Of a stretch of 64,000 nt of DNA, positions 1 through 12,528 are shown piece by piece; the stretch's first letter is position 1; every line of letters starts with the position of its first letter. The stretch covers positions 26,222,069 through 26,286,068 of the forward strand of contig NC_133104.1 of NCBI RefSeq assembly GCF_022965805.1, in the 5' to 3' direction. Origin of the DNA: Primulina eburnea. Lineage: Eukaryota > Streptophyta > Magnoliopsida > Lamiales > Gesneriaceae. The notes beneath the pieces are model-generated. The model was not told where the DNA came from, searched no databases, and saw nothing but the letters and a program-made list of their open reading frames with translations. The translations under genes and the position numbers were made by a program.

Positions 1-611
1 GAACTGAAACTCTTAGTATAATACAATGATCTCTGTAAGTAACTGAACTTAGCACTTATCGAATTATCAATATTTCAGAGTGCTAGTTTGCTCAATATGT
101 AGCCTTGATTGCTACGAGTAGATCTGATAAGTGTGAGCTGAGATTTTGACGGAGTAATGGCAAGTTTGAGATTGGTCAATCGTATATGTTGTCAACTGCT
201 CTTTAGTCATATTTATAGACTTATCTTTCAACGGTAATTTTGAATTCTCGTATCCGTTGATTGCCACCTTATCATTTCTTGGACAATGTTCTCGATTGCC
301 GCTTCATCATTTATTGTACGACGGCGTATTAATCTTAATAGCCGAAATACGTTGTTCTATGCAGTGCGGCTTTCCATATTCAGTTGCTGTCTGATATGTC
401 TTTTTGTCTGTTGAATGATCTTTCCCGAGGTATCTTTAGTTGAGAAGCTTTAATGTTTTCGGCTGAATGTTTTAACTGATCTGTTCTCAACTGATCAGTT
501 TGTGTCAACTGATTTCAGTTGAATGTCCAGCTGCCGAATTTGCTTTCATGTATTAGTTGATTTGATCGTTTGATTTGTGTTTTGTCAAACTCCAGAATTT
601 AGTTTCCAACA
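1..611 (-). mobile_element. Partial copia-type LTR (E), runs off the window
   Basis: On the minus strand this begins TGTTGGAAAC at 611, a typical copia LTR start. A TATA box (CTATAAATA on the minus strand) lies at about 210-218, roughly 395 bp into the LTR. Homology between the two LTRs of element D begins right after 611, so E is inserted in the 5' LTR of D. Its other end is left of the window, so it could be a full element or a solo LTR. The U3 part (about 470-535) is rich in AACTGA/CAGTTG motifs. Family assignment is inference. Confidence 0.6.
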
Positions 612-1703
612 GAGCGTTTTATGTTTTTGGACTCCTTTCACCCATTTTCGTGTTTTACATTCATTATGCATATTTTTCAGTATTTTTTGGGTATTTTAAT
701 CATGGTTAAACGTCGTTTTAATGTTGGTTCGGGTTGGTACAATACCATGATTGAAAATTAAGTTGTTGGTCCTAATAGTCTCATTTTTTGGTTATGTTGT
801 TAAGTTTTGATTCAGTTGTCAAATTTAAGTCAAGCTAATATTATTTGCATGTGTCACATATTAGAATTAAGTCACAGCAAGCCTGGGAACGATCCAACTC
901 ATCCGGTAAAAATAAGGTTATAATTATATTACGTGCATAAAAATATAAAATGTTTATTTTTGAGATATATGCTATATGTCTTGTGGCCACCTTATGCTTA
1001 TGGGTTTGGAAGTCGGTAGGCGCAACCGAGGACCTCTCCGCCCGGTGACTTACGACCAGTTTATGATTATGTATGGGTACGGACATCCAGTCCAAGGGCT
1101 GTGATTGATCTCTACCGCCCAGTATACTGTGGTTTAGTCTGATCAGGCGCTTACGCTATGTTATGGGCCACTTGCTTAGAAACATTATCTCTACCAGAAA
1201 ATTATGATATGTTATGACAGAGCTCTATTGAGCAAAGCTTTTACGTATGATTTTTAAATATGCACGTAGTTATAATTATTCATGATACGATTTTCACCGT
1301 ACGCTTTATGATATGATATTTTTAAGTTGCATGCGATTTTACGATATATTTATTTGTTATTCACGATATATACATGTTGAGTCTCTAGACTCACTAGACT
1401 TGATTGTTTTAGGTATTGATGATGTCGAGACAGCGGGCGGAGACCAGTGAGTTATCTTGGGGCAGCAGTAGTAAACCCGAGGACCTCATGTTTCAGTTTA
1501 TGCACCTTTTATGTTTAAACTCATTTTTTTAATAAGATGGACTATTTTTAAGTTATTGTTTGAAAACAATGTTGACTTCCGCTGTTATTTTAAAAGTTTA
1601 AATTATTTACATGTTTATTTTATAAATGAGGCAAGTTATTTATTTATTTAGAAAATTTTTAATAATTCCGGAAAATTATGAATACGAAATACGGGCCTTT
1701 ACA
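612..1703 (+). repeat. 5' LTR of D, 3' portion
   Basis: This is nearly identical to 6591-7684. It ends TTTACA just before GT and the primer binding site. The first about 2.27 kb of this LTR is displaced by insertion E and lies outside the window. Confidence 0.85.
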
Positions 1704-1705
1704 GT

Positions 1706-1717
1706 TGGTATCAGAGC
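1706..1717 (+). other. Primer binding site of D (tRNA-iMet)
   Basis: TGGTATCAGAGC directly follows the 5' LTR end after GT. It is complementary to the 3' end of plant initiator tRNA-Met, the usual primer of copia elements and chromoviruses. Confidence 0.9.
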
Positions 1718-4302
1718 CTATGTTCTTGTAAAGGGTTGTACTACGAATGACCTTGAGAAGCTCACGAAGTCACGCCTTCGGTCTGTAAGTTTTACGTTTA
1801 CGCACGTTGTTTAAAGCATGAAAAATTTTAACAGCATGTTTTCATGAAATATTTTACGTTCAGATTTTTATTATGCAGTATTTATTTAAATGTAAAGAAA
1901 TAATGTAATTATGCATGTTGGTTACGTTTAGAATTGGAAATGTCTAAGAATTCGAATATTGGGCTTTAGCAGAAGTTGAAAATGATTTTACTATATTAAT
2001 TTTTTAGGTCAGTAGTACTGATGTCCTCCTTATGTGTCATTAATTAATCTTGAAAATTATGAATGCTTTTGGGACTTGTAGAATTTCTAAGAAATTATTG
2101 ATGGTTCTTGGTTGCTAGTCGAGTAAATTTTTGAAGATTTCATATAAGTAATAGCGATTCGAAGACTATGACAATCTTTAGGATTATAAATGTACAATTT
2201 GAGAATTTTAAGTATCTATGGAAATGTCAGATTAATTATGAGAATTTATTTAGGATACATGCTCTACCTAGTTAGATTTAAGGATGGAATTGATTGAGAA
2301 TTTTAGGGACCTAATTGTAATAACTAATAATTTGAGGACCTAAGTGGAAAAAAAAATTCTAAGGGACTATTTTCGAATTTACCAAATTTTGGAGATTAAA
2401 TTTCGAGTTCGAGAATCTAAAAGTTTAATGAGGTAAAGATGGAAAATTTTATGGGGACAATGATGCAAATTTCGAAGAGTTGTAGGGTCAAAATGTAAAT
2501 TGGGAGAACTGTAAGGGCCATGTTGCAATTTTCAAAATTTTAAGGATTAAATGCGAACTTTTGAGGAACACTTGAGATTTTAAGTATTTATAGAAATGTA
2601 AGACGTGTTATGGGAATTAATTTTGGGTATAATAAACTTAAGACTATTGAACCTTATGATACGGGAAATCTATAAAATAAAATTGAGAATACTGAGGATT
2701 CATGGGTAATTGTGGAATTTTCGAGATTTAGGGAAAAATTGGATGATATTCGAGAAAAGTAAGAATTAATTTTAAAAAATCTTAGGAAATTTGAGAACTT
2801 ATCTAGTAGTAAGTGAGAATTGAACGGTTTAAATGGTAGGAATTTTCGGTTATTTAGGCTCGAAGGAAATATAGAATATTTAGATATTTGGACTATAATA
2901 TTATAATGAACGGTAACCAAGGACATTGTAGGATGAGTCAATCTTAGGCATGAAAATTTAAACGTTAGTGAAATCATGTTGTGGAAAATTAAGGATTTAA
3001 AGTGATGACGATTTAAGGTAAATTTGATCGGTTAGTTAAGTTATAAGGATAAACATTGAGTTAGTAAATTTTTGGGAACATAAGTTTGATGTGTCAAAAG
3101 TTTTAGTCATGATCTTAACATTTAAGATTATACCTTGTGAGAATTTAAAAATTTTAGGAAAGTTGGGTACGATGATGGTTAATATAATTGGTAGACGCAC
3201 GTAAGAGGTGAGGTAGACACTTTGTCTTGAGAGATTTTGGAAGTCATTAACAAACTTGGGACTAAACGGATATGCGTATTGGAATTATTTTATTCAAAGT
3301 TATTTGGATTAGGTAAGTTTGAATTTAAAATTTATGGGGTAATTGTTCATACGGAAATTTTGAGTGAAATAAAAACAAAAGAGAATTAGTTGTGTTCAAC
3401 ATAAGTTATCAATTGATATATTAAGATTTTATCAAGTAAGGAATCTAAAAGCTTGATATGGGGATTCTAGAATTCTGTGGGTTATAAATGAAATTGATTT
3501 ATTAGAGTTAGCCTAATGCTACCATAGACTAACTTATTAAGTTTTATACGCTAGTATTAATTAAGCATTAAGGATACGTAAGGGTGCGACGTTCGCTTCA
3601 ATAAGGAAAGTCCCAGGGTCTTAGGTTTCAACTTTATTCTAATTGAAAAGAAAATAGTTTAAGCATGTAATTGGTGCTAGAATAATTTTATTATTTAGGT
3701 GGAAGATCGGTATCGTATATTTTGGGTTTTATGGATTAACGTTATTTGAGGTTTAAGATTTGCAACAATTTAATATTTGGGGTATACTCGTAAATAGTTA
3801 AGTTATATAAGTTTGGGCTGTAGGATAAAAATTCGATTCAAAGATCTTAGACTAATTTTGTTATGGAGCTGAGATAAGATTTAACTTTTAAGTGTATCAC
3901 CGAGGATAGAAGTTGATCAGTAACCTTTGGTGCTAAGAGTCTTTAAGTTGAACTGCGTAAATGCTAATGTAATAGGTCGTTGAACATTACGGGTATAGTA
4001 TAAGGAAGGTAAGACATGATAAGTTTGAACCACCAATTCTAATATTGGGAATGATGAGAAAAGTCAGAATTCGAGTTCATAGTAAGTAAAGCTAAGTTAC
4101 CATAAGTCGTTTTAAGTTGTGATTCGTAAATGAGATTTTTTGTAGGCAATCTAATTAGGATTGAAGAAACGTAAGGAAAGCCTATGACTTAATTTTTATC
4201 AGAGTAGCGCAGCGGTAGCGTGGATTTTTGGGATAATAGAATTAAGAATCTAAACTTTTGGATTATCGAGGATTAGCGAATTTCGGGGACGAAATTCAAT
4301 TT
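1718..4302 (+). other. Non-coding internal region of D
   Basis: About 2.6 kb with no ORF showing retroelement motifs. The first 100 bp are clearly related (in reverse complement) to the start of the D' internal region near 12430-12510, and the last 100 bp to 9720-9830. It holds a degenerate tandem array (2300-2560). The short ORFs here have no recognisable domain and I do not call them genes. Confidence 0.7.
2300..2560 (+). repeat. Degenerate ~29-bp tandem array
   Basis: Variants of GGGACYAAATTGYAA recur near 2308, 2336, 2362, 2393, 2452, 2487, 2515 and 2544, mostly 26-35 bp apart. The same kind of array lies inverted in D' (about 11690-11900) and in F (about 31310-31560), so it is an old shared part of these pol-less elements. 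Confidence 0.6.
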
Positions 4303-4315
4303 AAGGAGGGAAGAT
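4303..4315 (+). other. Polypurine tract of D
   Basis: A purine-rich AAGGAGGGAAGAT directly precedes the TGTAACG start of the 3' LTR, the expected site of plus-strand priming. Confidence 0.8.
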
Positions 4316-4385
4316 TGTAACGACCCGAAAATCAGACTACGTATAAGCCATGCATAATTATTACTATTTAAATTTAAAAATGATT

Positions 4386-4416
<31 letters not shown>

Positions 4417-7400
4417 TTATATATATATATATATATATAAATATATACGCGAGGCCGGGCCGGAGTTTTGAGATTAAAGATAAGATTAATAATAAAAAAA
4501 TATACCTAAATTTAATTTAAGTCAAGGAGTAATTTAATTTAAAGAAAAAGAATGTTTTAGGATTTATTAAATTAATTAGAGCTAAGTTGTTAAATAAATT
4601 CTTTTAGGTTCATTATTTAATTAAAGCTTAAATTAAAATATGGGAACAAATGAAGATGAATTAATCTAAGTATAATATATACAAGAAATTAAACATAGCA
4701 TTTTAATCCTTAAATTTTAGGTTAAGTATGTTATGCAAGAGTTTATCCTAAATTAATGGATTAATTCACTAAAATAAATATAATGGTATTTAAAAACCTT
4801 AATCATTTAAAATACAAGAATTAAACAAAAATTATACCATACAATAACATCAACTTTCGGTCAATCCATAAACAAATTGAAATGGTTAGTAACTCCCCAA
4901 TCAAGACACTTCTAAAGGGACATCAAGGTGAATTCATTCCCTCATTTTAATTATTTAATTAGTAATAAAATTCAAACACAATAATACACCTTCATTCTTC
5001 CTCAATTCAATGTTCTAGCAAATAAAAGAGAACATGCAACAAAAGTGAGAAAATGTATCGGTTAGCAAGGGGAAGGAGAAGCCTTTCAAATTTCATTCAA
5101 AAACCTTGACTTGTAACTCCCAACTTAATGTATGTTATGGCACCTTAAACACTCACCTTTATTGTCAAGCAAACCCACACTCTCACCCTTGATAAAAATA
5201 TCAGAAAGTAGCAGCTGAGAGCCGTAAATTAGCAGCAAGGAGAGGAAATAAGATTGGCTACAGCTAGAGAATTGGAAGAACAATTCAAATTCCATTATAT
5301 TTCTTCACTTGTAACTCTCAAATAAATGAACTTCAATACCCATTTAACACCTCCTATAATACTCATCTCTATTTTCTAGCAAACACACTCCCTTACCTTC
5401 GAAATTACAGTAAGAACAACAGCTAAAAATCGTGCAGCAGCAGCTGAATTAGAAAGAAGGAAGCCAACTCCGATCCCGTCGCGTCGTATTGTCGTTTTGA
5501 TTTGTTTTCTTCAAAACAAATTTCCAGGCATGTATATATTATTCCTTTGCTCTACAATCAAGTTATATTAGCTATTTTAAATCAGTATATGTTCATACAT
5601 CAAGGGACAAAACGAATTTGACAGCAACACCCTCCAAAAATCTGCACAGCTTTTCGGGTCATGATGTGTGCTTCACGCTTCAGTGTTTTATGTTGTTGAC
5701 AGGGGGTTGATCGATTCCAGGCTTACAAGGCTGCATCTAGACATCATTTAGATTGTGTTAGGGGGTTTTGGTTCATTGGTTTCAATCCATACACGCACAA
5801 ACAAATAAATGACAGCAACTTTACATTTAAGTGCAGAAATGAGGCATGAGTTCTGTCATGGAATGGTTAAGGATGGTGTTCGAATCTTGGCTGTCCTAGA
5901 GACTGTAGCCACGGTTAGAACTCTCCCTTAACATGTCTAGGACGTGACCAAGGTGTCCTTTCCAAGCTTGGTTCATGGATCCATCAAAATTTTTAAATCA
6001 CAAGACAAGTGTACATTTCGAATTTTCAGTTCCTGTGTTAGTGGGTTTCGGTTTTTGGGGTGTTGTTTGGATTATGGTTGGCTCCTAGCCCATAGCCATG
6101 GTTTATACAACACTCCATCATGTCTAGATCAAGCCATGGTCGCTCAAATGGCCATTGGAACGATACAAGACAACAAAACGATGCAATACATCACACTATA
6201 CAGAAAGTGGCTCTCTCGGTTTTGAGCTGTGATTGTCCTAGGTGTTTGCTTGGTTTGTGGTTGGATTTTAGCCCTTAGCCATGGTCCAAGCCATGCCTTA
6301 GAATGTTGGTAAGAGTCTCTGGTTGGTAGTTCAAGCCAATGGTCATGAAATTTCGAATTTTTCCCCTCACACGCGCAATAGCAGCTGCTGTATTTTCTGA
6401 TTTTTCACAGCAGTTTTGGGTCATGGTTTTGGTGGCGGTTTGAGTTATTGGTTGGCTTTTAGGCCACGGACTTGGACTGGACACTACCTTAATGAGTTAG
6501 GAAAGTCATGTTTTTGGCCGTTTGTGATTTGGTCGAGTTTAGAGGTCGTACAAGAATTTACGGTGAAAGGTGCCAAAATGACTCTCGAAAGAGCGTTTTA
6601 TGTTTTTGGACTCCTTTCACCCATTTTCGTGTTTTACATTCATTATGCATATTTTTCAGTATGTTTGGGGTATTTTAATCATGGTTAAACGTCGTTTTAA
6701 TGTTGGTTTGGGTTGGTACAATACCATGATTGAAAATTAAGTTGTTGGTCCTAATAGTCTCATTTTTTTGGTTATGTTGTTAAATTTTGATTCAGTTGTC
6801 AAATTTAAGTCAAGCTAATATTATTTGCATGTGTCACATATTAGAATTAAGTCGCAGCAAGCCTGGGAACGATCCAACTCATCCGGTAAAAATATGGTTA
6901 TAATTATATTACGTGCATAAAAATATAAAATGTTTATTTTTGAGATATATGCTATATGTCTTGTGGCCACCTTATGCTTATGGGTTTGGAAGTCGGTAGG
7001 CGCAACCGAGGACCTCTCCGCCCGGTGACTTACGACCGGTTTATGATTATGTATGGGTACGGACATCCAGTCCAAGGGCTGTGATTGATCTCTACCGCCC
7101 AGTATACTGTGGTTTAGTCTGATCAGGCGCTTACGCTATGTTATGGGCCACTTGCTTAGAAACATTATCTCTACCAGAAAATTATGATATGTTATGACAG
7201 AGCTCTATTGAGCAAAGCTTTTACGTATGATTTTTAGATATGCACGTAGTTATAATTATTCATGATACGATTTTCACCGTACACTTTATGATATGATATT
7301 TTTAAGTTGCATGCGATTTTACGATATATTTATTTGTTATTCACGATATATACATGTTGAGTCTCTAGACTCACTAGACTTGATTGTTGTAGGTATTGAT

Positions 7401-7684
7401 GATGTCGAGACCGCGGGCGGAGACCAGTGAGTTATCTTGGGGCAGCAGTAGTAAACCCGAGGACCTCATGTTTCAGTTTATACACCTTTTATGTTTAAAC
7501 TCAGTTTTTTTAATAAGATGGACTATTTTTAAGTTATTGTTTGAAAACAATGTTGACTTCCGCTGTTATTTTAAAAGTTTAAATTATTTACATGTTTATT
7601 TTATAAATGAGGCAAGTTATTTATTTATTTAGAAAATTTTTAATAATTCCGGAAAATTATGAATACGAAATACGGGCCTTTACA
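4316..7684 (+). repeat. 3' LTR of D (complete)
   Basis: Starts TGTAACGACCCG after the polypurine tract and ends TTTACA. It contains an (AT)n stretch (4386-4446) and degenerate internal repeats. One type is marked by CTTGTAACTC...TCTAGCAAAC (about 4950-5440). Another is marked by TAGCCCATAGCCATGGT at about 6088, with weaker copies near 6268 and 6461, roughly 180-190 bp apart. Short ORFs inside are not supported as genes. Confidence 0.85.
4386..4446. repeat. (AT)n microsatellite
   Basis: About 60 bp of almost pure AT dinucleotides in the U3 of the D 3' LTR. Confidence 0.9.
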
Positions 7685-9708
7685 GTTGTGATGAAATAAG
7701 AAGGCACGGACACCGTGCCTACCTCCGTGTCCGGGTCCGTGTCCGCTCTGTTCGACGAATTATTTTATGAAAATTTTGCGACATGTCTATTCTCCCAATT
7801 AACACATAAGGCATCAAGATTCATCACTATGAGACCATTCTAGGACACCATAACAATGAACTAAACTTTTATAATCACGCTACAATTCATACGACCCAAA
7901 ATATTGTCATTTATATTAAAGTTTATTTCTTACGACATCTTAATAATTCAAACTCTTAACGACATGAATCAAAACCTCAAAAATACTCTAAACATCATTA
8001 CTAACTTTCTTATATGCAGCAACGATCACCCGTCGATCCCCAACAAAGCCTGCAACATAAAAACTTCAAGAACATATTAAAATTCATAACTTTCTTGAAA
8101 CATGATTTGAGCAGTCATACTAAAAATACCATAACTCACTCGTTTTTAATCCAAATAACTCGAATTTTATATCAAATCGAACGTATCAAAATGATCTACG
8201 TTTTTGTAACAAAAAGTTTTCTCAAAATATGTACCGAAAAATCGCAGTTTTCGAAAGAACAGCGAAACATGAGTTTTCGGATCTAAAAATAGCAGTCATA
8301 CTAAAAACACCATAACTCACTCGTTTTTAATCAAAATAACTCGAATTTTATATCAAATCGAACGTATCGAAAAGATCTACGTTTTTGTAAAGAAAAGTTT
8401 TCTCAAAATATTTACCGAAGAATCGCAGAATTTTACAGAACAACAAAAACGTGAATTTGGTGATCCAAAATTGTTTCAAACTTGATCTAGACGTGATTGC
8501 TCAAACTTCTACGCATCGCACATATAATTTTTGCATAAATAACAACACAACGCATAATATGACAAGATCGATGCATCAAGAACAGAATATACGTGCCTTT
8601 TGATATTTAAAAATACCATAACGACGATACCGAAGCGGAGATGATACGGGAGGCGATCCGGGACGAACGTAGCTCGATTTTCTTTGAAGAAAACTCACTA
8701 AAACTTGCAGGAAATTTGTAAAGGAAAGGAACGATGCTTGTTGAGAGGAAAGGGGAGAGAAGAGGGATAATATGGAGGTTGATGGAGAAGAGTTTAACAA
8801 ACACTTCTCTTCCCTTTAGTCAAAAGAAGTAATAACATATGTGTTTTGTTTTAACAATAAAGGTATGTGTGTGTACGTGTATGAATATATATATAATTGA
8901 ATATATGTGTGAGTGATATGGAGATTATTGACAAAAGAGTTTAACACAAAATTCTCTTCTCCTTTAGTCAAATAAAATAATAGAATTGTGTTTATTGTTT
9001 TTGTGTATGTGATATACGTGTGTGTATGTAATATGCATAATTGAAGGTGTGTGTGTGTGTCTATTAGTCAAAAGAAGTAGGAGAAACGTGTGGGTGTGTC
9101 TAATTAGATATCATTTGTGCTAACTAATAAATAAAATACTAATAAAAATGCTAACCCACTTTAATTTAAAATAAACTTTTCAATTAAAATAACACACACA
9201 AAAATACTAATTTTAAAAATCTTAAACTTTTAAAATTACTAATTAAATGATTTAGGTTTAAAATTACTAAACCTAAACAAATCATTTAAATTGCCCCTAT
9301 CTCAACTTAAAATAAAATGTCACAATTAGAATCACTAAAATCCACATTTGATAAACTTTTAAAATTTAAACTCCTAAAATAACTTAATATTTAAATTAGG
9401 TTTTTAAAAATATTAACACTTCATAAATCATTTAAAATGTCTCATACCTAACTTAAAATAAAATACCACATTAAAATTTACTAAAAATCGTCCCGGTCTC
9501 CTATCCTCGATCTCGCCTCGAATAATCGTCTGAAACATAAAACTCAAGAAACATGTTAACATACATTAAATAAACATAAATAATTAAAATAATAAATTTC
9601 ATAAATTAAATGAAAGCATACATTAAAATCATTTAATAAAATACATAAGAAATTTAAAAACTTGCACTCATGAGGTTCATGTGGACTTCTAATTTTCGAG
9701 ACATCACA
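7685..9708 (-). repeat. 3' LTR of D' (interrupted by D)
   Basis: Matches 25502-27512. It ends CATCACA on the plus strand next to the pyrimidine-rich complement of the polypurine tract. Two tandem ~181-bp units (about 8111-8291 and 8292-8465) each start near CAGTCATACTAAAAA. Confidence 0.85.
8111..8465 (-). repeat. Two tandem ~181-bp units within the LTR
   Basis: The units begin at GCAGTCATACTAAAAA near 8111 and again near 8292 and share the ACCATAACTCACTCG and ATCAAATCGAACGTATC blocks. The other LTR has the same duplication at 25918-26250, so it predates this insertion. Confidence 0.85.
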
Positions 9709-9726
9709 ATCTATCCCCCTTAATTT
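9709..9726 (-). other. Polypurine tract of D'
   Basis: Minus-strand AAATTAAGGGGGATAGAT directly upstream of the 3' LTR start at 9708. Confidence 0.75.
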
Positions 9727-10479
9727 GAATTTCGTCCCCGAAATTCGCTTATCCTCAATAATCCAAAAGTTTAGATTCTTAATTCTAGTATTCCAAAAAT
9801 CCATGCTACCGCTGCGCTACTCTGATAAATATTTAAGTCTTATGTTGTCTTTACGCCTCTTCAATCCGAATTAAATTTCCTACCAAAAACCTCATTTGCG
9901 ATTCACAACTTATGGTAACTTAGTTTACTTTACTAAAATCCAGAATTCTGACTTTTCTTGTCGTTCTCAATATTAGAAATGGAGGTTCAACCTTATCGTA
10001 TCTTACCTTCTTTATACTTTACTTGTAATGTCAACGACCTATTACATTAGCATTTATGCAGTCCATCTTAAGAATTCTTTGCACCCAAAAAATTTACTGA
10101 TCAACTCCTATCCTCGGCCATACACTTATAAGTTGAACATTTTTCTTACCTCATAATAATATTGGCCTACAACTCTTGAATCAATTCTTTACCTTACAAT
10201 ACCACCGTATGTAACTTAGTTATTTACAAATACGTCCCAAATATAAAATTGTTGCCAACCTTTAATTTCGAGTAAGGGATACGACAAGTATAAAAGTCTA
10301 TAAGATTTTTAAACAAAATAAATTATGACATCTCATTATAATAATAAGATATGATATACATAATTATTTAAATATATCTAATATTATATACACCATATTT
10401 TTACCATAAAATTATACAAATATATACATATACCAACGGTCATAAAACGGTAACAAACGGCTATATTTTTTTTTCTCTC

Positions 10480-10487
10480 TATAAATA
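10480..10487 (+). promoter_or_regulatory. TATA box of inserted mini-gene
   Basis: TATAAATA sits about 80 bp before the ATG at 10568, followed by a CT-rich leader like a plant 5' UTR. Upstream are repeated AACGG motifs (about 10436-10460). Confidence 0.5.
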
Positions 10488-10567
10488 CCATCTCACAAAT
10501 ACATTCAATCACTCCAACTTTTTCTTCTCTTCTAAAACTTATTCTTCATCAATTTTTTTTTTTTTCG

Positions 10568-10735
10568 ATGAAAAAGAAGATGGCTTTTGCAAAGTTATTT
10601 TCAATTATTTTAGTTATTATATTTACGATTCTTGTATTTATCGGAGAATATCCTCCTCATGTTTTTTCTTTATTTTTACGATTACTTGTAATTGTTGTTT
10701 ATCCATTACTTTGTATTGTAATATTCATTAATTAA
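10568..10735 (+). CDS. Small hydrophobic ORF (55 aa), function unknown
   Basis: An ATG at 10568 opens a 55-codon frame ending TAA at 10733-10735. The product starts with a basic MKKKMAFAK segment. Two hydrophobic stretches follow (about residues 10-26 and 32-54) around a GEYPPH turn, so it could be a membrane or secreted peptide. A TATA box lies 81 bp upstream and AATAAA overlaps the stop (10734-10739). The unit lies antisense to D' in a block absent from D, so it was acquired as an insertion. I do not recognise the protein; it lacks the motifs of the similarly sized RCI2/LTI6 family. It may be a captured gene, the start of a transposon gene, or chance. Confidence 0.35.
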   Translation: MKKKMAFAKLFSIILVIIFTILVFIGEYPPHVFSLFLRLLVIVVYPLLCIVIFIN

Positions 10736-10739
10736 TAAA
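10734..10739 (+). terminator. Possible polyadenylation signal of the mini-gene
   Basis: AATAAA overlaps the stop codon of the 55-aa ORF. Confidence 0.35.
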
Positions 10740-12511
10740 ATGCATCGTGATTTGTCGTACCACCATGGCAAACTTTTAGATTTCTTACTCAATAAAAATC
10801 TTAATATTCATTGATTGATAACTTATGTTGAACACCACTAATTCCCTTTTGTATTTATTTCACCCACAAAAATTTCCGTACTAACAAATATTTCATACAT
10901 TTTAAATTCAACATGCGCAATCCAAATAGTTTTAGATAACATAATTCCAACACACATATTTACTTATTCCCAATTTTCTTAATAACTTACAAAAAAAAAA
11001 AATTTCTCAAGACCAGATGTCTACTTAAATCTTTTCATACATCTATCGAGTAACCTAACCATCGATCATAATCAACTTTCTAGAAAATAAAATTCCACAA
11101 AAGTATAGTCCTAGCTGTTAAGATCATTGATAAAAACTTATAACACATAAATCTTAAGTTCCCAAAAATTTTGCTAGCTCATTGTCTACTCTTATAACTT
11201 AGTTAATTGAGCAACTTTTACCTCAAATCGTTATCATTCTAAATTCTTAATTTGCCGCAACATTAATTCACTAGCGCCTAACTTTCGAGCCAAATATCAA
11301 TTCATCTTACAACTCCCTTGATTACCATTTCTTATAATATTATAACCCAAATACTTCAATGTTCTAATGATCTCTTCGAGCTTAAATCCCCGAGATTTCT
11401 ATCATTTAAACCATTCAATTTTCATTTACCGCTAAACTAGTTCTCCCAATTTCTTAAAATTGTAGCATAAATTCTTAATTTCCTAAAAAAATTACCCAAT
11501 TGTCCTAAATTTCAAGAATTCCAGAATTACCCATAAGTTGTTGGCATTCTTAATTCCATCTTATAAGTTTCTCGTAACATAAAGTTCGACAATCTTAAGC
11601 TTATTAAACCAAAATCAATTTCCATAACATGTCTTACATTTCTATTAATATTTAAAATCCCAAGTGTTCCTCAATAGTTCGTATTTAATCCTCAAAAATT
11701 TCGGACTTTGCAATTTGGCCCTTAAAGTTCCCAAAATTTATTGACCCTACAACTCTTTGAAATTTGCATCTTCATACCCATAAATTTTTCGACTTAACCC
11801 CATTAACCTTAAAATTCTTGAACTAAAAATTTAATCCCAAAATTTGGTAAATTCGAAAATAATCCCTTAGAATATTGCTTTGCACTTAGGTCTTTAAAAT
11901 TTTCAATTCGTGCAATTCAATCCTTAAATCCAACTGGGAAGACATGCATCCTAAATAAATTCTACGTCTTTATATTTCTAAAGATCGTCGTAGTCCCGAA
12001 CCATTAATCCTTTAATGGAGTTCTAAAAGAATCAACTCAGCTAACAACCATGAATCATCAGAAATTTCTTATAAAATCTACAAGTCCCAAAAGCATTCAT
12101 CATTATCAAGTTTAACTTATGACCCACAAGTATAACATCAGTACTACTAACCAAAAATTAATATAGACAAATCATTTTCAACTTTTCCAAACGCCCAAAA
12201 GTAAAATTCTTACTCATGTTCAAGTCCACCACACCAACATGCAAAAAATTAATTACTTTCTCATTTCATGTCATAACATGCATAAAAATTTTAAAGATCC
12301 AATCTCAATTCATAACGACAAGTCAGCCTGTACTCTGAAACGTATGTCATGTAAACATACATGTAATAGAATTTAAAGCATACACATACTGAAATCATGA
12401 CTTGATGTTCATTACTTAAAAGACTTGAAAACTTTAAAACTTACAGACTTGAGGTGTGACTTCGTGAGCTTCTTGCGACTGGCAGTAGGCATAACCCTTT
12501 ACAAGAACACC

Positions 12512-12523
12512 GTTCTGATACCA
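12512..12523 (-). other. Primer binding site of D'
   Basis: Minus-strand TGGTATCAGAAC lies 5 bases inside the LTR end. It matches the tRNA-iMet site with one change from the D copy. Confidence 0.8.
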
Positions 12524-12528
12524 ACTGA

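Larger units (their letters stand above)
612..7684 (+). mobile_element. Element D: long-LTR gypsy-type retrotransposon without pol
   Basis: D consists of the last 1.1 kb of a 5' LTR (612-1703), a tRNA-Met primer site, a 2.6-kb non-coding internal region, a polypurine tract (4303-4315) and a complete 3.37-kb 3' LTR (4316-7684, TGTAACG...TACA). The 1.09 kb shared by both LTRs differs at only about a dozen sites by eye, so insertion is fairly recent. No gag or pol motif is visible in any frame. Long LTRs, Met primer site and the TGTAACG start resemble Tekay/Del chromoviruses, so I read D as a non-autonomous (LARD-like) derivative. It is inserted in the 3' LTR of D'; the sequence of D' resumes at 7685. 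Confidence 0.75.
9727..12511 (-). other. Non-coding internal region of D'
   Basis: No retroelement ORF in any frame. Stretches are homologous to the inverted D internal region (for example 9720-9830 with 4200-4310, 10180-10290 with 3700-3830, and 10763-10850 with 3360-3470). Between the last two blocks D' carries about 460 bp that D lacks, holding a small TATA-led ORF on the plus strand (10480-10739). Confidence 0.65.

Noticed and set aside
10568..10735. RCI2/LTI6-type small hydrophobic stress protein
   Set aside because: Similar size and hydrophobicity, but the family's conserved central motifs are missing.
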